Shown: in pieces, positions 1 through 8,227 of the stretch
How the letters are laid out: each line of letters begins with the position of its first letter
How positions within the stretch are numbered: position 1 is the first letter of the stretch
From: Chara braunii
Lineage: Eukaryota; Streptophyta; Charophyceae; Charales; Characeae
Assembly: GCA_003427395.1 (NCBI GenBank)
Contig: BFEA01000127.1
Span: forward strand, 1,345,359-1,376,236
DNA length: 30,878 nt
Direction of reading: 5' to 3'
Program-made: the position numbers and the translations under genes
The notes under the pieces: generated by a model
What the model saw: the letters and a program-made list of their open reading frames with translations, nothing else
The model's database searches: none
What the model was told of the DNA's origin: nothing

Positions 1-166
1 CTGCACAAACGTTAATTTTTGAAATGACACAAAATGTGACTGCGTGAAATTACTGAAAGCTGACAATCGAACTCTCCGCCATGAACATAACAGCCACGAG
101 GTAAAAAGCACGGAAACTNCTAACCACATCATGACAACCATTACGTACGATAACAAAATACGTAAT
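1..166. repeat. Direct repeat copy 1 (identical to 950-1115)
   Basis: This stretch matches 950-1115 base for base at a fixed offset of 949, apart from one N at 119. The second copy stops exactly where the adapter at 1116 begins. A perfect 166-bp repeat ending at a library adapter points to an assembly artefact rather than genomic duplication. No convincing gene lies in 1-629; the open frames there are short and unrecognisable. Confidence 0.9.
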
Positions 167-629
167 GGGAAAAATAACATGTTTGCGAAAATGATTAGTT
201 TTGAAAAGTGGCCTGATCTTCCAAAGTTGGGAATGAACACCAACGGTTGTCTTCATTACAAGTTCTTTATAAAAAAATTAAAAAAACTTGATGGGAGTTT
301 TACACCAAATGAGTGACAAAAAAAAAATCATCCCCCTCCCTTCCCTCCTCTCGTGAGGCCATTCGAATAATGGCGGATAGGCGAGCATGACGACATGCTG
401 AGCAGGAGTCAAGGAAATGGTCGACGACAGGAGGAACAATGACAAGGCGTCTACGTGGATAGACGACGATCCACGTGGCGAATGCCACACAACAGGTTTC
501 ATGTCTCCGTCCCCCCGAGCACTCGTCATTGCCTGTGCCCTCCATCGCCAAGCAGGCTGCAGAAGACATCATCGTCAACGATGGCCACAGACCCCATCGA
601 CGTTCCACCGGACGAGCAAACCGCACCGC

Positions 630-790
630 TTAAACCATCAGTACCCGAGGGGGTCTTAGGCCCCCTCTGGGAAGGCTCTAAGGCAAATGCATATGGACCT
701 GCGCGGCGCACCAATTCAGCCACCGCCTTAACGGCCTAAAAATGTGGAGGTACTGGTGGCTTAAAAATGTGGAGGTACTGGTGGTTTAAC
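630..790. mobile_element. MITE of the TTAA / ACCACCAGTAC family
   Basis: The left end reads TTAAACCATCAGTACC and the right end GGTACTGGTGGTTTAA, an inverted pair with TTAA on both outer edges. The right end is duplicated: a 25-bp unit at 738-762 repeats at 763-787, so there are two right termini. The roughly 120-bp interior has no coding potential and does not resemble the 157-bp class found elsewhere in the window. Confidence 0.6.
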
Positions 791-840
791 ATGGATGGTG
801 ATTACACAGCCAAAGGTCTGTTGCCAGCCTGCATGACACA

Positions 841-955
841 CTCCGCTACTCTCTGCACGGACGGGCCCTGAGGACAACCGCGATGGCGTCTTCCTGTGGG
901 ACGTCTTCGTGAACTCGCTGAACGCAGCACTCACGCGAACCCCGCCATCCTGCAC
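841..955. repeat. Direct repeat (copy at 1152-1266)
   Basis: The 115 bp here recur at 1152-1266 (offset 311) with one substitution (gcgaacc versus gcaaacc). The second copy begins immediately after the adapter. The two copies then continue into different sequence, one into the duplicated 950-1115 block and the other into apparently native DNA. Confidence 0.85.
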
Positions 956-1115
956 AAACGTTAATTTTTGAAATGACACAAAATGTGACTGCGTGAAATT
1001 ACTGAAAGCTGACAATCGAACTCTCCGCCATGAACATAACAGCCACGAGGTAAAAAGCACGGAAACTACTAACCACATCATGACAACCATTACGTACGAT
1101 AACAAAATACGTAAT

Positions 1116-1151
1116 CTGTCTCTTATACACATCTAGATGTGTATAAGAGAC
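1116..1151. other. Nextera mate-pair junction adapter (contaminant)
   Basis: The sequence is CTGTCTCTTATACACATCT followed by its reverse complement, lacking only the last two bases of the 38-bp junction formed by two Tn5 mosaic ends in Nextera mate-pair libraries. It is an artificial sequence. Translating across it gives the familiar artefact peptides MCIRD and SYTHLDVYKRQ in the short frames that overlap it. Confidence 0.97.
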
Positions 1152-1473
1152 CTCCGCTACTCTCTGCACGGACGGGCCCTGAGGACAACCGCGATGGCGT
1201 CTTCCTGTGGGACGTCTTCGTGAACTCGCTGAACGCAGCACTCACGCAAACCCCGCCATCCTGCACTGGAAGGATCTTCCTTTCCTACGTCCTCCACAAC
1301 TGCCGCAACCACATGCCAATCCGCCTTCACCCCAACATCATTATTCAAATTTTGAATTCCGAACCGGGATCTTGGTGCATTTTATTTTCTTTTTTTAAGG
1401 TTAGCCGCTAAGATTCGAATTTTCCCGCCTTTCGGAGCTGGACCACGCCCGCTGGTGGCTTGAACCAGGGGGG

Positions 1474-1629
1474 TTAAACCAGCAGTACTTCCTGAAGTCG
1501 TGCCAATCAACAGGCCACGATTTTAGGAAATCTATGGGCCACTATAGGATCGTCCAAATTCATCCGACTAAAAAATTTTCTCCTCTAGTTGTTTCCACGG
1601 CCGAGTTGGGCCAAGTACTGGTGGTTTAA
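1474..1629 (-). mobile_element. MITE, TTAA / ACCACCAGTAC family, 157-bp class
   Basis: It starts TTAAACCAGCAGTACTTCC and ends AAGTACTGGTGGTTTAA. The interior matches the copies at 2041, 4185, 4890 and 5598, here in reverse orientation: a 'tttaggaaa' block, a 'gggccac' block, 'aaattcatcc' and a 'cggccga' block. It lies in the left arm of the large palindrome. Confidence 0.85.
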
Positions 1630-1733
1630 GCTGGCTAGCTCAGTTGGTACACCAATGAATATTTGGAATATACACCTGGGTTTGAATCCAGACCAATGTA
1701 ATCAAGTAATTAAGAATAATTAAAAAAAAAAAA
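1630..1733 (+). mobile_element. tRNA-derived SINE-like element
   Basis: A TAGCTCAGTTGG box A (1636-1647) and a GGGTTTGAATCC box B (1678-1689) form an internal RNA polymerase III promoter with tRNA-like spacing. The acceptor and anticodon stems do not pair as in a functional tRNA. A run of 12 A at 1722-1733 looks like a SINE tail. An inverted copy is at 1940-2040 and a more diverged copy at 8808-8885. The element abuts the MITE ending at 1629. Confidence 0.7.
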
Positions 1734-1939
1734 CACAACCATTTGAGAGACCGGGGGACAGTTCCACCAGCAGCGCTGAGTTTCCTCAACGCCGGAATGG
1801 GGACGTGCTTGTGGAAATATGCAGGACATTGTGTTGAGCTTCCTCAACTGCACCTCTCCACAAACATGTCCAGATTCGAGTATTGAGGAAAGTCAGCGCT
1901 GCTAGTGAAACCGTCCCCAGGTCTCTCAAATGGTTGTGT

Positions 1940-2040
1940 TTTTAAAATTTCTATTCTTAATTAGTTGATTTCATTGGTCTGGATTCAAACCCAGGTGTAT
2001 ATTCCAACAGTTCATTGGTGTACCAACTGAGCTAGCCAGC
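1940..2040 (-). mobile_element. tRNA-derived SINE-like element, inverted copy
   Basis: On the minus strand, box A is at 2034-2023 and box B at 1992-1981. It is the mirror image of 1630-1733 inside the palindrome. The A tail of the left copy is here a shorter, interrupted A-rich run. Confidence 0.7.
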
Positions 2041-2196
2041 TTGAACCACCAGTACTTGGCCCAACTCGGCCGTGGAAACAACTAGAGTAGAAACATTTTC
2101 AGTCGGATGAATTTGGACGATTCTGTAGTGGCCCATATGTTTCCTAAAATTGTGGCTTGTCGACTGGCACGACTTTAGGAAGTACTGCTGGTTTAA
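2041..2196 (+). mobile_element. MITE, TTAA / ACCACCAGTAC family, 157-bp class
   Basis: It begins TTGAACCACCAGTACTTGG and ends AGTACTGCTGGTTTAA. It is the right-arm partner of 1474-1629. The left TTAA is mutated to TTGA. Near the right end, 'cctaaaattgtgg' and 'ggcacgactttagg' can pair into an internal hairpin, as in the other 157-bp copies. Confidence 0.85.
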
Positions 2197-2269
2197 CCCC
2201 CCTGGTTCAAGCCACCAGTACTTCCAAAAGTCACGGCAGCATGCATGCTGCGACATCCAGGGATGACCC

Positions 2270-3620
2270 GCCAAAACTCAAAGTAAGAACACGGCTGATT
2301 TCTGGGATTTGCCGCTGGAATGAATGCCTTGCTGAGATTCCCGCATTCTGCTGTTGTTTCCAAGTCTGTGTGTGTGTCCATGCCTGCTGGTTTGCATGTC
2401 TGTCTGAGTGCTTGTCGGCTGAGTGTGTGTGTGACCCGCAAGGGTACCTGTTGGTTGAAAGGCCCCGCAGGGCCGGTACTTACCTGTGGCCGTGACTTTG
2501 AGGGTTGCAGCGGGGAAAACACTCAAGTAGCGGGGGTAGGCCCGCGACACTTAGAGCAGCGGGAAAAACACTCAAGTAGCAGGTAGGCCGGTACCACCCA
2601 AGTAGTGGTAGAAGTGTCGGGTACTGGAGGCCGAGCAGAAGAAGACAAAAGTTGGCATTTTTTTAGGCCCAGTAGCGGCAGGTTAGAGGTAGGCCAGTAC
2701 CAGTCAAAGAAGCCTGAGTCTAGGGCCTGTCCGGACGATAGCAAAGCCTGCAATGATGTTTCCCTCCGAAAGGGAGAAGGTACCGGTCGCTGGGAGGCCG
2801 CTCGGCCTAGGAAGTCACCGCCTAAAAAGCCAGTAGGCCGCTATATCTTCCGGAGGAGCAAGCAGCTCCTCCTCATTTGCGGTATGCAAGGATTGGCGAC
2901 ATGCTGCTGAGCCAAGCGCTGGACTTGTGCAGCGCTGCCTGGAGGTGAAGAGCAGATGGGCGCTCAGCCTGGCTATGGCAAGCAGGCCGGCTTGAGGAGG
3001 AGGAAGAAGGGGGCGAAGGAGGAGAGTGGCGAGGTACCTACCTGGCTATGGTGGACACCATCTTCATCACCTTGTTGGGCGCTGCATCTGGAAGGCCCCA
3101 GTTGGGGTAGTGCCACACCAAGGAACCTCGAGGCAGAGTCAGGCATGGCGGCTTAGTCAGCAGCGGCATAGCCGCTTTGGGTTGTCCTTTGGACAGGAGT
3201 GCAGCGGCATAGCTGCTTTGTGTTGTCCTTTGCACAGGAGGGCAGAGCCCTCAGTTGTCCACCATAGCCTAGGCTTGCGAGAGGTGGAAGAAGGGGGGAA
3301 GCCATAGCTATGGTGGACCTATGGTGATGTCAGCAGTAAGATGGAACTCCGGATATTGATTTTGGTTCGTCCACTCGTTGTTATTATTATTATTAATGGA
3401 AAAAGAATAAGATTGGCGAAGCGAAGGAGGAGGAAGGTGGAGAGAGAAGGGGGATTTGTCATTGGTAGGTGTACATCTTCTTCTTCTTCTTTTTCTTTCA
3501 CTCTTCTTTGGTCTCTATCTCTTTGCAAGTGCTTTCATTTCTTTCGCAATTGGGTGGCATTGTCTTTCATTGTGAATTTGCACTTTGGGAATGACCAGGA
3601 TCGTAACACAGCATGCATGT
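2270..3620 (+). repeat. Interspersed 1.3-kb repeat, copy 1
   Basis: It aligns colinearly with 20878-22155. Shared landmarks include 'gaatgaatgccttgctgagattcc', 'gtgtgtgtgacccgcaagg', a 'ttggcatttttttaggccc' block, a GTT/ATT microsatellite and 'ccaggat.gtaacac' at the end. Copy 1 carries its own tandem duplications, at about 2500-2590 and 3161-3242. Its class is unknown; it could be a solo LTR or part of a DNA transposon. Confidence 0.8.
3161..3242. repeat. Tandem duplication, 41 bp x 2
   Basis: The 41-bp unit starting CAGCGGCATAG at 3161 repeats at 3202 with few changes. The second copy of the large repeat (near 21740) has only one such unit, so the duplication arose after the two large copies separated. 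Confidence 0.8.
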
Positions 3621-3786
3621 CGCAACTTCCGAAAGTACTGGTAGTTTATTATCAGGGGTTGCCCCGCAACCTTCCCTGGCTTAGTTCACTGCCCTATCCC
3701 ACTCCTCCAGTACCCCACTTAGCCCTTACTGGACAAAAAGTCCAAAATGCAATAAAGATCTAGCACTCATACTATTTTCGCAAGCA

Positions 3787-3894
3787 GGGCATACTCACAC
3801 CAGGACATTTTCAACTCCTCCGTGGTCGTAATTGTGGTAAGGTGCATCCAGGCCTGTCATCTACATTGAAGAAAGTCCTCATGTGAGTATACCC
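3787..3894. mobile_element. MITE with GGGCATACTCACA inverted ends (copy 1)
   Basis: The left end GGGCATACTCACACCAGGAC and the right end GTCCTCATGTGAGTATACCC form a roughly 20-bp inverted pair around 68 bp of unique sequence. Similar ends bound 6832-6947 and 29878-29986. I see nothing recognisable in the flanks 3649-3786 and 3895-4184, apart from another single end-like motif (CATATACTCACACAGG) near 3993. Confidence 0.6.
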
Positions 3895-4184
3895 TCGGTT
3901 GCTTGGATATTTACAATAACAACAAAAGCTGATAATATTTATGTGCTTAGGCTACGTATGGGTGGGCATTCCCAAAAAATGTCATACATACCATATACTC
4001 ACACAGGAACTTTGTCACTGGGACAGTACTACGGAGGCACTTTTCTCCGACCCTGGGGACGCCCAGCAAGCCAAAAAAAATAACCGGCACGGGCCATTGA
4101 TGATTTTATCATCGACGGCCTTAAGGGTCTTGAAAATTGTGGCGCCTATACGACAAGGGCCTGACCTATGTATGTCATATTCAA

Positions 4185-4348
4185 TTAGTCACCAGTACTT
4201 GTCCCATACAAAGTCTTGCGCATTAACAAGCCACAATTTTAGGAAACATACGGGGCCACTACAAAAGCGCCCAAATTCATCCAACTAGAAACATTTCTAC
4301 TCCATTTTTTTCCATGGCCGATAACTGGACCAAGTACTGGTGGTTCAA
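4185..4348 (-). mobile_element. MITE, TTAA / ACCACCAGTAC family, 157-bp class
   Basis: It runs from TTAGTCACCAGTACTTG to CAAGTACTGGTGGTTCAA and has the family's interior blocks in reverse orientation. Both TTAA flanks are mutated (TTAG, TTCAA), and the element has a few small insertions, so it appears older than the 5598 copy. The stretch 4349-4889 holds two T-rich tracts and no gene I can support. Confidence 0.75.
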
Positions 4349-4889
4349 GTGCATCTAACAGGCAAGATTTTGCCATTGGGTTCGTTGGTGCCTGAAATGC
4401 AAAACTTTGCCATTGACCCAAGACTTCGTAAGTCTCTTTGCTTCCCAGAAGAGTTTATCCATTCCTTTTTTTCTTTTTTTTTTCCGAAACCCCAGGTGGT
4501 TGTAGAAGCCGGACTCTGGCCACACGGGGTTACTGCCACAAGTATTGGTTGTCCTGACACTCCCTTATGCTCTGTAAGACCACCACCTCCCTACCCATCC
4601 TCTCGGCAATTCTCCTAGCGCACCCCTCTCCCTATTGGGCATACAGCCCAGGGGAAGTCAATGTTCAAAACCGAGAACCTTTTTTTTTTTCTTTCACACG
4701 CGTACCAGCAAATAAACACAATGAGACCCAGGCTCTACAAAACTCGGTGTACAATGAAAAGTCAAGATCGGCAAAATCAGGCTCGGAGGCAGTGGTGGTT
4801 TTAAAAAAGAAAAGAACAAAAAAAACAAGAAGAGTGCACATGTTGCAACCCTCGAAAGGGAAAGTGACTGTTATCGTTAATGGAGGCAG

Positions 4890-5047
4890 TTAAACCACCA
4901 GTACACGGCCCAGCTATCGGCCGCGGAAAGAAATAAAGTAGAAACATTTCTAGTTGGATGAATTTGGGCACTCCTTTAGTGGCCCGTACGTTTCCTAAAA
5001 TCGTGGCACATTAACGGGCACGACTTTAGGAAGTACTGGTAGTTTAA
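4890..5047 (+). mobile_element. MITE, TTAA / ACCACCAGTAC family, 157-bp class
   Basis: TTAA is intact on both sides (4890-4893 and 5044-5047). The left end reads ACCACCAGTAC and the right end GTACTGGTAGT. The interior includes 'ggcccagctatcggccgcgg' and, near the right end, a hairpin formed by CCTAAAATCGTG and CACGACTTTAGG. It is one of the clearest copies. Confidence 0.85.
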
Positions 5048-5132
5048 GGATACAAGTGTCCCGTGCAGCTTCAATACGTGCTTCCACGACGGAGGTAGAG
5101 GCTGTAGTGCTTTATTTTTCTCTTCTTTTTTA

Positions 5133-5178
5133 ACTCAGACTATTTCTCGATTTATGTGTGTCATCCTTGTGCAGGGAC

Positions 5179-5211
<33 letters not shown>

Positions 5212-5229
5212 ACCGATGTCCCGAAGGAC
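5133..5229 (-). pseudogene. U6 snRNA retropseudogene 1
   Basis: Read on the minus strand this is a nearly full-length plant-type U6: a 5' stem (GTCCTTCGGGACATC), then ATTGGAACGATACAGAGAAG with an intact ACAGAGA box, AGCAT, and a 3' block ending AAATCGAGAAAT. There are several changes in the normally invariant centre. It is followed by an A-rich run (complement of 5110-5132) instead of a T terminator. The plant U6 upstream element and a TATA box are not visible upstream. GGCTGTAG at 5100-5107 and 5232-5239 brackets the copy as a target-site duplication. These features indicate a reverse-transcribed copy rather than a working gene. Confidence 0.88.
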
Positions 5230-5231
5230 GC

Positions 5232-5239
5232 GGCTGTAG
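5232..5239. repeat. Target-site duplication of U6 copy 1 (partner 5100-5107)
   Basis: GGCTGTAG is present on both sides of the U6 copy, and similarity extends a few bases further with mismatches. It lies directly outside the U6 5' end on one side and directly outside the A-rich tail on the other, the arrangement expected of LINE-type target-primed insertion. Confidence 0.7.
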
Positions 5240-5597
5240 CGTTTTCATGCAGTAACCAGCGTGTGGGCTAACACTATGGTAGCGTGGCTGTGTAGAGGAT
5301 GAGTGCGGTTGGGTACACCATGTCGCAGGATCTCCGTGCTTGGGTTGCATGAAGTGCTCACCTTGGGGCGGAAGTGCTCACCTTTGGGCTTCACTTTCCG
5401 CCCCAGCCCACTTAGCCATATGGTTAGGTGTTTGCCTGCCAAGCAGTGCGTTGTGTTTTCAACTCAAGTACCTGTCATGCAGTGACATGCACAAATATTT
5501 CGAATCTGTAACTACTTTGTGCGGCAAGATACTGGTGGGGTGAATATCAAGACTGGGACAGTTCCACTTCTCAAACATCATGTCCTGGCCGCAGTGG

Positions 5598-5755
5598 TTA
5601 AACCACCAGTACTTGGCCCAGCTATCGGCCGCGGGAAAGAAAAGAGTAGAAACATTTGTGGTCGGATGAATTTGAGCGCTCCAGTAGTAGCCTGTATGTT
5701 TCCTAAAACGGTGGCGTGTTAACGGGCACGACTCGAGGAAGTACTGGTGGTTTAA
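5598..5755 (+). mobile_element. MITE, TTAA / ACCACCAGTAC family, 157-bp class
   Basis: Perfect ends: TTAA-ACCACCAGTACTT on the left and AAGTACTGGTGGT-TTAA on the right. The interior matches the 4890 copy. Its right TTAA (5752-5755) is also the left TTAA of the next element. The stretch 5240-5597 contains a tRNA-like fragment (about 5404-5475) and a 3' tail resembling the repeats at 5949-6198, but no gene. Confidence 0.9.
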
Positions 5756-5958
5756 ACCACCAGTACCTGGCCCAGCTATCGGCCGCGGCTCTTCCCGTAT
5801 ACGCGCCGCGCCATTTGGGCTTCGGCCTGCCGGACCGCATGGGCTGGAGGCCGCAGGCAAAACGAAAAAGAAAATTGCGACGGCGGTTCGGCAGGACTTG
5901 GCGCGCAGCGTGCTGGGAGGCTCGGATTCAATAGCTGAGCGAGGTACTGGTGGTTTAA
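5752..5958 (+). mobile_element. MITE, TTAA / ACCACCAGTAC ends, ~207-bp class
   Basis: It has the same ends as the 157-bp class, with TTAA at 5752-5755 and 5955-5958, but a different GC-rich interior. That interior matches 9125-9333 in the opposite orientation ('gggcttcgg', 'ggcggttcg', 'cttggcgcgcag'). The left 20 bp after the end also match the 157-bp class (CAGCTATCGGCCGCGG), so the two classes share more than the terminal bases. Confidence 0.85.
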
Positions 5959-6198
5959 GAGACTTGGCTCTTGTGGCCAAGGGCGGCGTTTCGAATCCGT
6001 GCTTGCACATAGGTCCGAGGCCAAAAAAGTATGGACCCATAACTGCTTTGTGAGGATACTCCGAGGAAGTATTGGTGGTTTAAGAGACTTGGCTCTTGTG
6101 GCCAAGGGCGGCTTTTCAAATCCGTGCTTGCACATAGGTCGGAGGCCAAAAAGTATGGACCCATAACTGCTTTGTGAGGCGGTATACTGACACGATCT
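5949..6198. repeat. Tandem repeat, 125 bp x 2, with a tRNA box B-like motif
   Basis: The unit starting GGTGGTTTAAGAGACTTGG at 5949 repeats at 6074. Each unit holds GTTTCGAATCC (second copy TTTTCAAATCC), close to the pol III box B consensus, and ends in 'ataactgctttgtgagg'. A related tail occurs at about 5500-5545. A properly spaced box A is not clear, so SINE status is uncertain. Confidence 0.7.
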
Positions 6199-6236
6199 CC
6201 ACAAGATGACATCCCAACCAACCTTCGGTTGGTTTG

Positions 6237-6435
6237 TCAAACCACCACTACCTTCCGCGGGCAAACTCGAAACACCAAAAGGAATCATTCCCGAATCATT
6301 AGGTGAACAGGGACTGCTACCAGACCAACGAGGCTGGTGGCGCCAGCCAAAGGTCGCACAAGTGCTTCGGCAAACATTGGCGCGCAGTTCTTTTCTGCCT
6401 TGGCAAGAGGAGGCTTGACGATAGTGGTTGTTTAA
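6237..6435. mobile_element. Degenerate MITE, ~200-bp class of the ACCACCAGTAC family
   Basis: The ends are TCAAACCACCACTACC and AGTGGTTGTTTAA. The interior shares 'ggctggtggcgccagcc', 'cttcgg.aaa' and 'ttggcgcgcag' with 5752-5958 and 9125-9333. Both terminal repeats carry substitutions. 6436-6831 holds no recognisable gene. Confidence 0.6.
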
Positions 6436-6831
6436 CGAGTTCTTCCTGCCAAGCCCCTCTTTCATTATGGAATACCGAAGCCACACCCAAGCATTCCAGG
6501 AGGCACGCACCCATTCCTGATCCTTTCACCCCACCCAAGTTTAGGGTGGTGATACTAGCATCCACCTCGACTTGGGCCCCTTGGTGTGGAGATTTGTACA
6601 GAGCCTTCTGGAAGCACTGACAGAAAAATCTGCCTATAGCTGCGCTCAAGTGCGGCTTAAGCCATGTTGTAGGATGCTGAGCGTTAAGGACACAACATTC
6701 TCAACAAGAGGGACTTCAAATGCACAGAAACCATAACAGGATGGGGGTGAAAAAAAAAGGCAAGACCTGCATGTGCCATGATCAACCTGCACATTCCTTT
6801 GGGAGCAGAAAGATTCACACACCACAGCGAA

Positions 6832-6947
6832 GCGCATACTCACATTAGCACTATATTTTAAATGCATCTGACCCCATTTACGGCCTGACCTGCATGCATC
6901 AGGCCGCATTTTGGAACACGTACAACAGTGCTAATGTGAGTATGCCC
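6832..6947. mobile_element. MITE with GGGCATACTCACA inverted ends (copy 2)
   Basis: The left end GCGCATACTCACATTAGCAC is the near-perfect inverse of the right end GTGCTAATGTGAGTATGCCC. The roughly 75-bp interior is AT-rich and includes a short palindrome (GCATGCATCAGGCC region). No clear target-site duplication is visible. In 6948-7525 I see only a (TTC)n tract at 7157-7181. Confidence 0.75.
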
Positions 6948-7538
6948 AAAGCCTCACCACACAGCAGGTCATACAAACAAACCTGCAATAGCAGGACTAC
7001 CCTAGGGTTTTGTGCACAGCTGCGGGAGCAGGGGCAAGTTGTAGACCAGACTTCTCGTTATCCTTTCCGTCCGTAAAGGTTTGAACTCGGTATCCGTTCA
7101 GCAACAAATCTGGCATTTGCCGCGAGGTTCCAGTATGGTTACTTCGTTTTCTTCTTTTTCTTCTTCTTCTTCTTCTTCTTCGCTGGCGTAGGGCCTCACT
7201 CCACTACTCTCAATATGTGCAAAGTAGAGTGGATCCTCCGCTAGAACATGGAAAGATGCACCGCCATGATTTTTGTCTTTGGTGCTTATCGAGAGTAGTG
7301 GAGCTACAGCCATATACACTGATTTACAGTGGGGTTTACGCACGTTCGTTCTGGAAGTTTTACTGTTTTAATAAAAAGACATTGGCAATGCACATTGAAG
7401 AATCCAATGACAGAAGGAGAAAGTTGTGGGTGACTCAAAGTTGATGGCCTTACAAAAAAAAAAAAAAAGCGGATGGATCAAATAGATGCTGTCCCTGACA
7501 CAAGGTACATCTGTTTGCTAGGATGAAAGAAGGGTCCA

Positions 7539-7640
7539 ATCCTCCTGGACAACTATTAAATTTGGAACGATAGAGAGAGAAGCTTAGCATGGCCCAGGCA
7601 CAAGGGCACAATTATTATGTAAAAAAGGAAAAAAAGAATG
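7539..7640 (+). pseudogene. U6 snRNA retropseudogene 2
   Basis: The copy reads TCCTCCTGGACAACTATTAAA, then TTTGGAACGATAGAGAGAG and AGCATGGCCC, aligning to plant U6 from its 5' end through the central invariant region. It is more decayed than copy 1: the ACAGAGA box reads AGAGAGA. It runs into an A-rich tail (7620-7638). A 13-bp direct repeat, AAAGAAGGGTCCA, flanks it at 7526-7538 and 7665-7677; the left one lies immediately before the U6 5' end. Confidence 0.82.
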
Positions 7641-7647
7641 AGGGGTG

Positions 7648-7703
7648 CAGATCACAGGGACAAAAAAGAAGGGTCCAGATCACAGGGACAAAAGAGAAAG
7701 ATC
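7648..7703. repeat. Short tandem duplication downstream of U6 copy 2
   Basis: CAGATCACAGGGACAAAA occurs twice, starting near 7648 and 7675, each followed by a GA-rich stretch. The right target-site repeat of the U6 copy lies inside it. In 7704-8227 I see A- and T-rich tracts but no gene. Confidence 0.6.
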
Positions 7704-8227
7704 TGCTACGAAAGTACCAGCGACAGAAATGTCAGGAAAAAGAGATCCGCGTTTTTGTTTTTCATTTTTTTCTTTTTCTTTTGTTGCTAGGTTGGAGATC
7801 CACTATCTTGGTAAGCACATGGGGGAGTACAGAAAAAACAAAAAAGCCTGAGAGTAAAAGATCCCGCACGCTGTATCCCGAAATTGCACGCAGTTAAAGA
7901 AAAAAAGACAACTAAAAAAGTTTTGGACGAGGCAATATGCACACGACGTCTGGACAAGAATTGGATGGCATCAAACTGTCACAAGGCAACTACCAGAAGC
8001 GTCGAGTGAAAGGCAAACGACGCCTTTCATTCATGCGAATAGCCAAACACTTACTTTTTTTTGCCTTCTTTTCCCCAAACAACTCGGCTGGGCCTACTAG
8101 TAACTGAATGCTCCTCTGAATTACAACAAGAGAATTCAATGACTTCGTCAATGTAAGCGTGCGAAAATTCGACGATTCCATCGACAGTGGCAACTAACAG
8201 CAGATGGATTTTCAGCACCCTTGGGAC

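Larger units (their letters stand above)
1451..2219. repeat. 769-bp imperfect palindrome (foldback)
   Basis: Bases pair symmetrically around about 1835. Paired landmarks all sum to 3670: outer ends 1451/2219, MITE edges 1474/2196, SINE A boxes 1636/2034. The arms therefore carry no net insertion or deletion relative to each other, although by eye they differ at roughly a tenth of positions. Each arm runs MITE, tRNA-like SINE, A-rich stretch, then a segment starting CACAACCATTTGAGAGACC. There is almost no spacer. Transcribed, it would fold into a hairpin with arms of about 380 bp. Confidence 0.85.
2204..3648. mobile_element. 1.4-kb element with ACCACCAGTAC-type ends and a 1.3-kb repeated core
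   Basis: The left end (TTCAAGCCACCAGTACTTCC) and right end (GAAAGTACTGGTAGTTTA) are inverted, and the similarity continues inward for about 40 bp to a GCATGCATG motif on each side. The interior from about 2270 to 3620 is repeated at 20.88-22.16 kb, but that copy lacks these ends. Either the core inserted into a small MITE, or this is a large non-autonomous member whose second copy lost its termini. No protein of recognisable family is encoded; the open frames break between the two copies. Confidence 0.5.

Noticed and set aside
761-1241. Minus-strand frames containing MCIRD and SYTHLDVYKRQ peptides
   Set aside because: These peptides are translations of the Nextera adapter.
1630-1700. Functional tRNA gene
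   Set aside because: Boxes A and B are good, but acceptor and anticodon stems do not pair and the same sequence is a dispersed repeat.
5459-6040. 193-codon minus-strand open frame
   Set aside because: Covers the abutting MITEs 5598-5958 and shares their terminal motifs in translation; not a gene.
5776-6510. 244-codon minus-strand open frame, the longest in the window
   Set aside because: It runs through two MITEs and the 125-bp tandem repeat; the protein repeats itself because the DNA repeats. No family motif.
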